From: Strongylocentrotus purpuratus
Lineage: Eukaryota > Echinodermata > Echinoidea > Camarodonta > Strongylocentrotidae
Assembly (NCBI RefSeq): GCF_000002235.5
Contig: NW_022145601.1
Location: 7,727,322-7,791,321, forward strand
Length of the DNA: 64,000 nucleotides
Direction of reading: 5' to 3'
Shown here: positions 63,961-64,000 of the stretch, piece by piece
How the letters are laid out: every line of letters begins with the position of its first letter
Numbering within the stretch: the first letter of the stretch is position 1
Translations under genes and position numbers: made by a program
Notes under the pieces: model-generated
Told to the model about the DNA's origin: nothing
What the model saw: the letters and a program-made list of their open reading frames with translations, nothing else
The model's database searches: none

Positions 63961-63962
63961 AG

Positions 63963-64000
63963 AATCTTTCTTTTAATTTTGTTTTTAAGATCTCCATGGA
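63963..64000 (-). mobile_element. LINE C-terminal scrap, second copy, cut by window edge
   Basis: The minus strand reads MEILKTKLKERF, matching 62,688-62,730, again followed on that strand by the CTT tract. Confidence 0.5.

Noticed and set aside
63339-63997. Frames of 180-198 codons on both strands
   Set aside because: Pure GAA/CTT repeat translation.
1-64000. CRISPR array, operon structure or bacterial genes
   Set aside because: Spliced animal genes and eukaryotic retroelements dominate; the tandem repeats lack the unique spacers of CRISPR arrays.

Overview
The window is animal genomic DNA, most likely from an echinoderm and probably a sea urchin such as Lytechinus (inference). It is AT-rich and has split genes with GT-AG introns. 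It is crowded with short inverted-repeat transposons, tRNA-derived SINEs, LINE 3' ends with TTGAA tails and long microsatellites. The species call rests on the general look of the repeats, and no database was searched.

Region 1 (1-12,200) holds the kinase part of a PINK1 orthologue on the plus strand. Eight exons (223-528, 2319-2443, 5752-5931, 6178-6344, 7212-7345, 9232-9459, 11330-11458, 11747-12004) join in consistent phase to 508 codons plus a stop. They carry the ATP-binding lysine, the HRDLKSNN catalytic loop, DFG, APE and the PINK1-type C-terminal extension. The exon(s) for the mitochondrial targeting and membrane segment lie beyond the left edge. The introns hold transposons and three striking tandem repeats, one of which is an array of 3' splice-site look-alikes.

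Region 2 (12,200-19,700) has no gene that I can support. It holds LINE 3' ends, a hAT-type element with a clear 8-bp target duplication, and CT, TA, GA and CA microsatellites.

Region 3 (19,740-33,015) holds the start of a secreted protein gene on the plus strand. A promoter-like stretch is followed by a 52-bp signal-peptide exon, a 12.8-kb intron full of transposons, and a phase 1-1 exon encoding one sushi/CCP-like module. Later exons were not found; they may lie in the assembly gap or beyond.

Region 4 (33,016-39,362) contains an inverted-repeat element carrying nuclear-receptor-type half sites and a recent but incomplete Gypsy-type LTR element on the minus strand, with gag only. A 500-N gap follows (39,363-39,862).

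Region 5 (39,863-64,000) has no gene that I can support. It is a catalogue of repeats: several TTAA-flanked MITE families also seen in regions 1-3, two blocks of a degenerate GTGCCCCTTTT repeat, a LINE C-terminal fragment, tRNA-like sequences and very long GA/GAA tracts. Two short GC- and motif-rich spots (43.7-43.9 kb and 45.06-45.35 kb) could be promoters or first exons of genes not otherwise visible.
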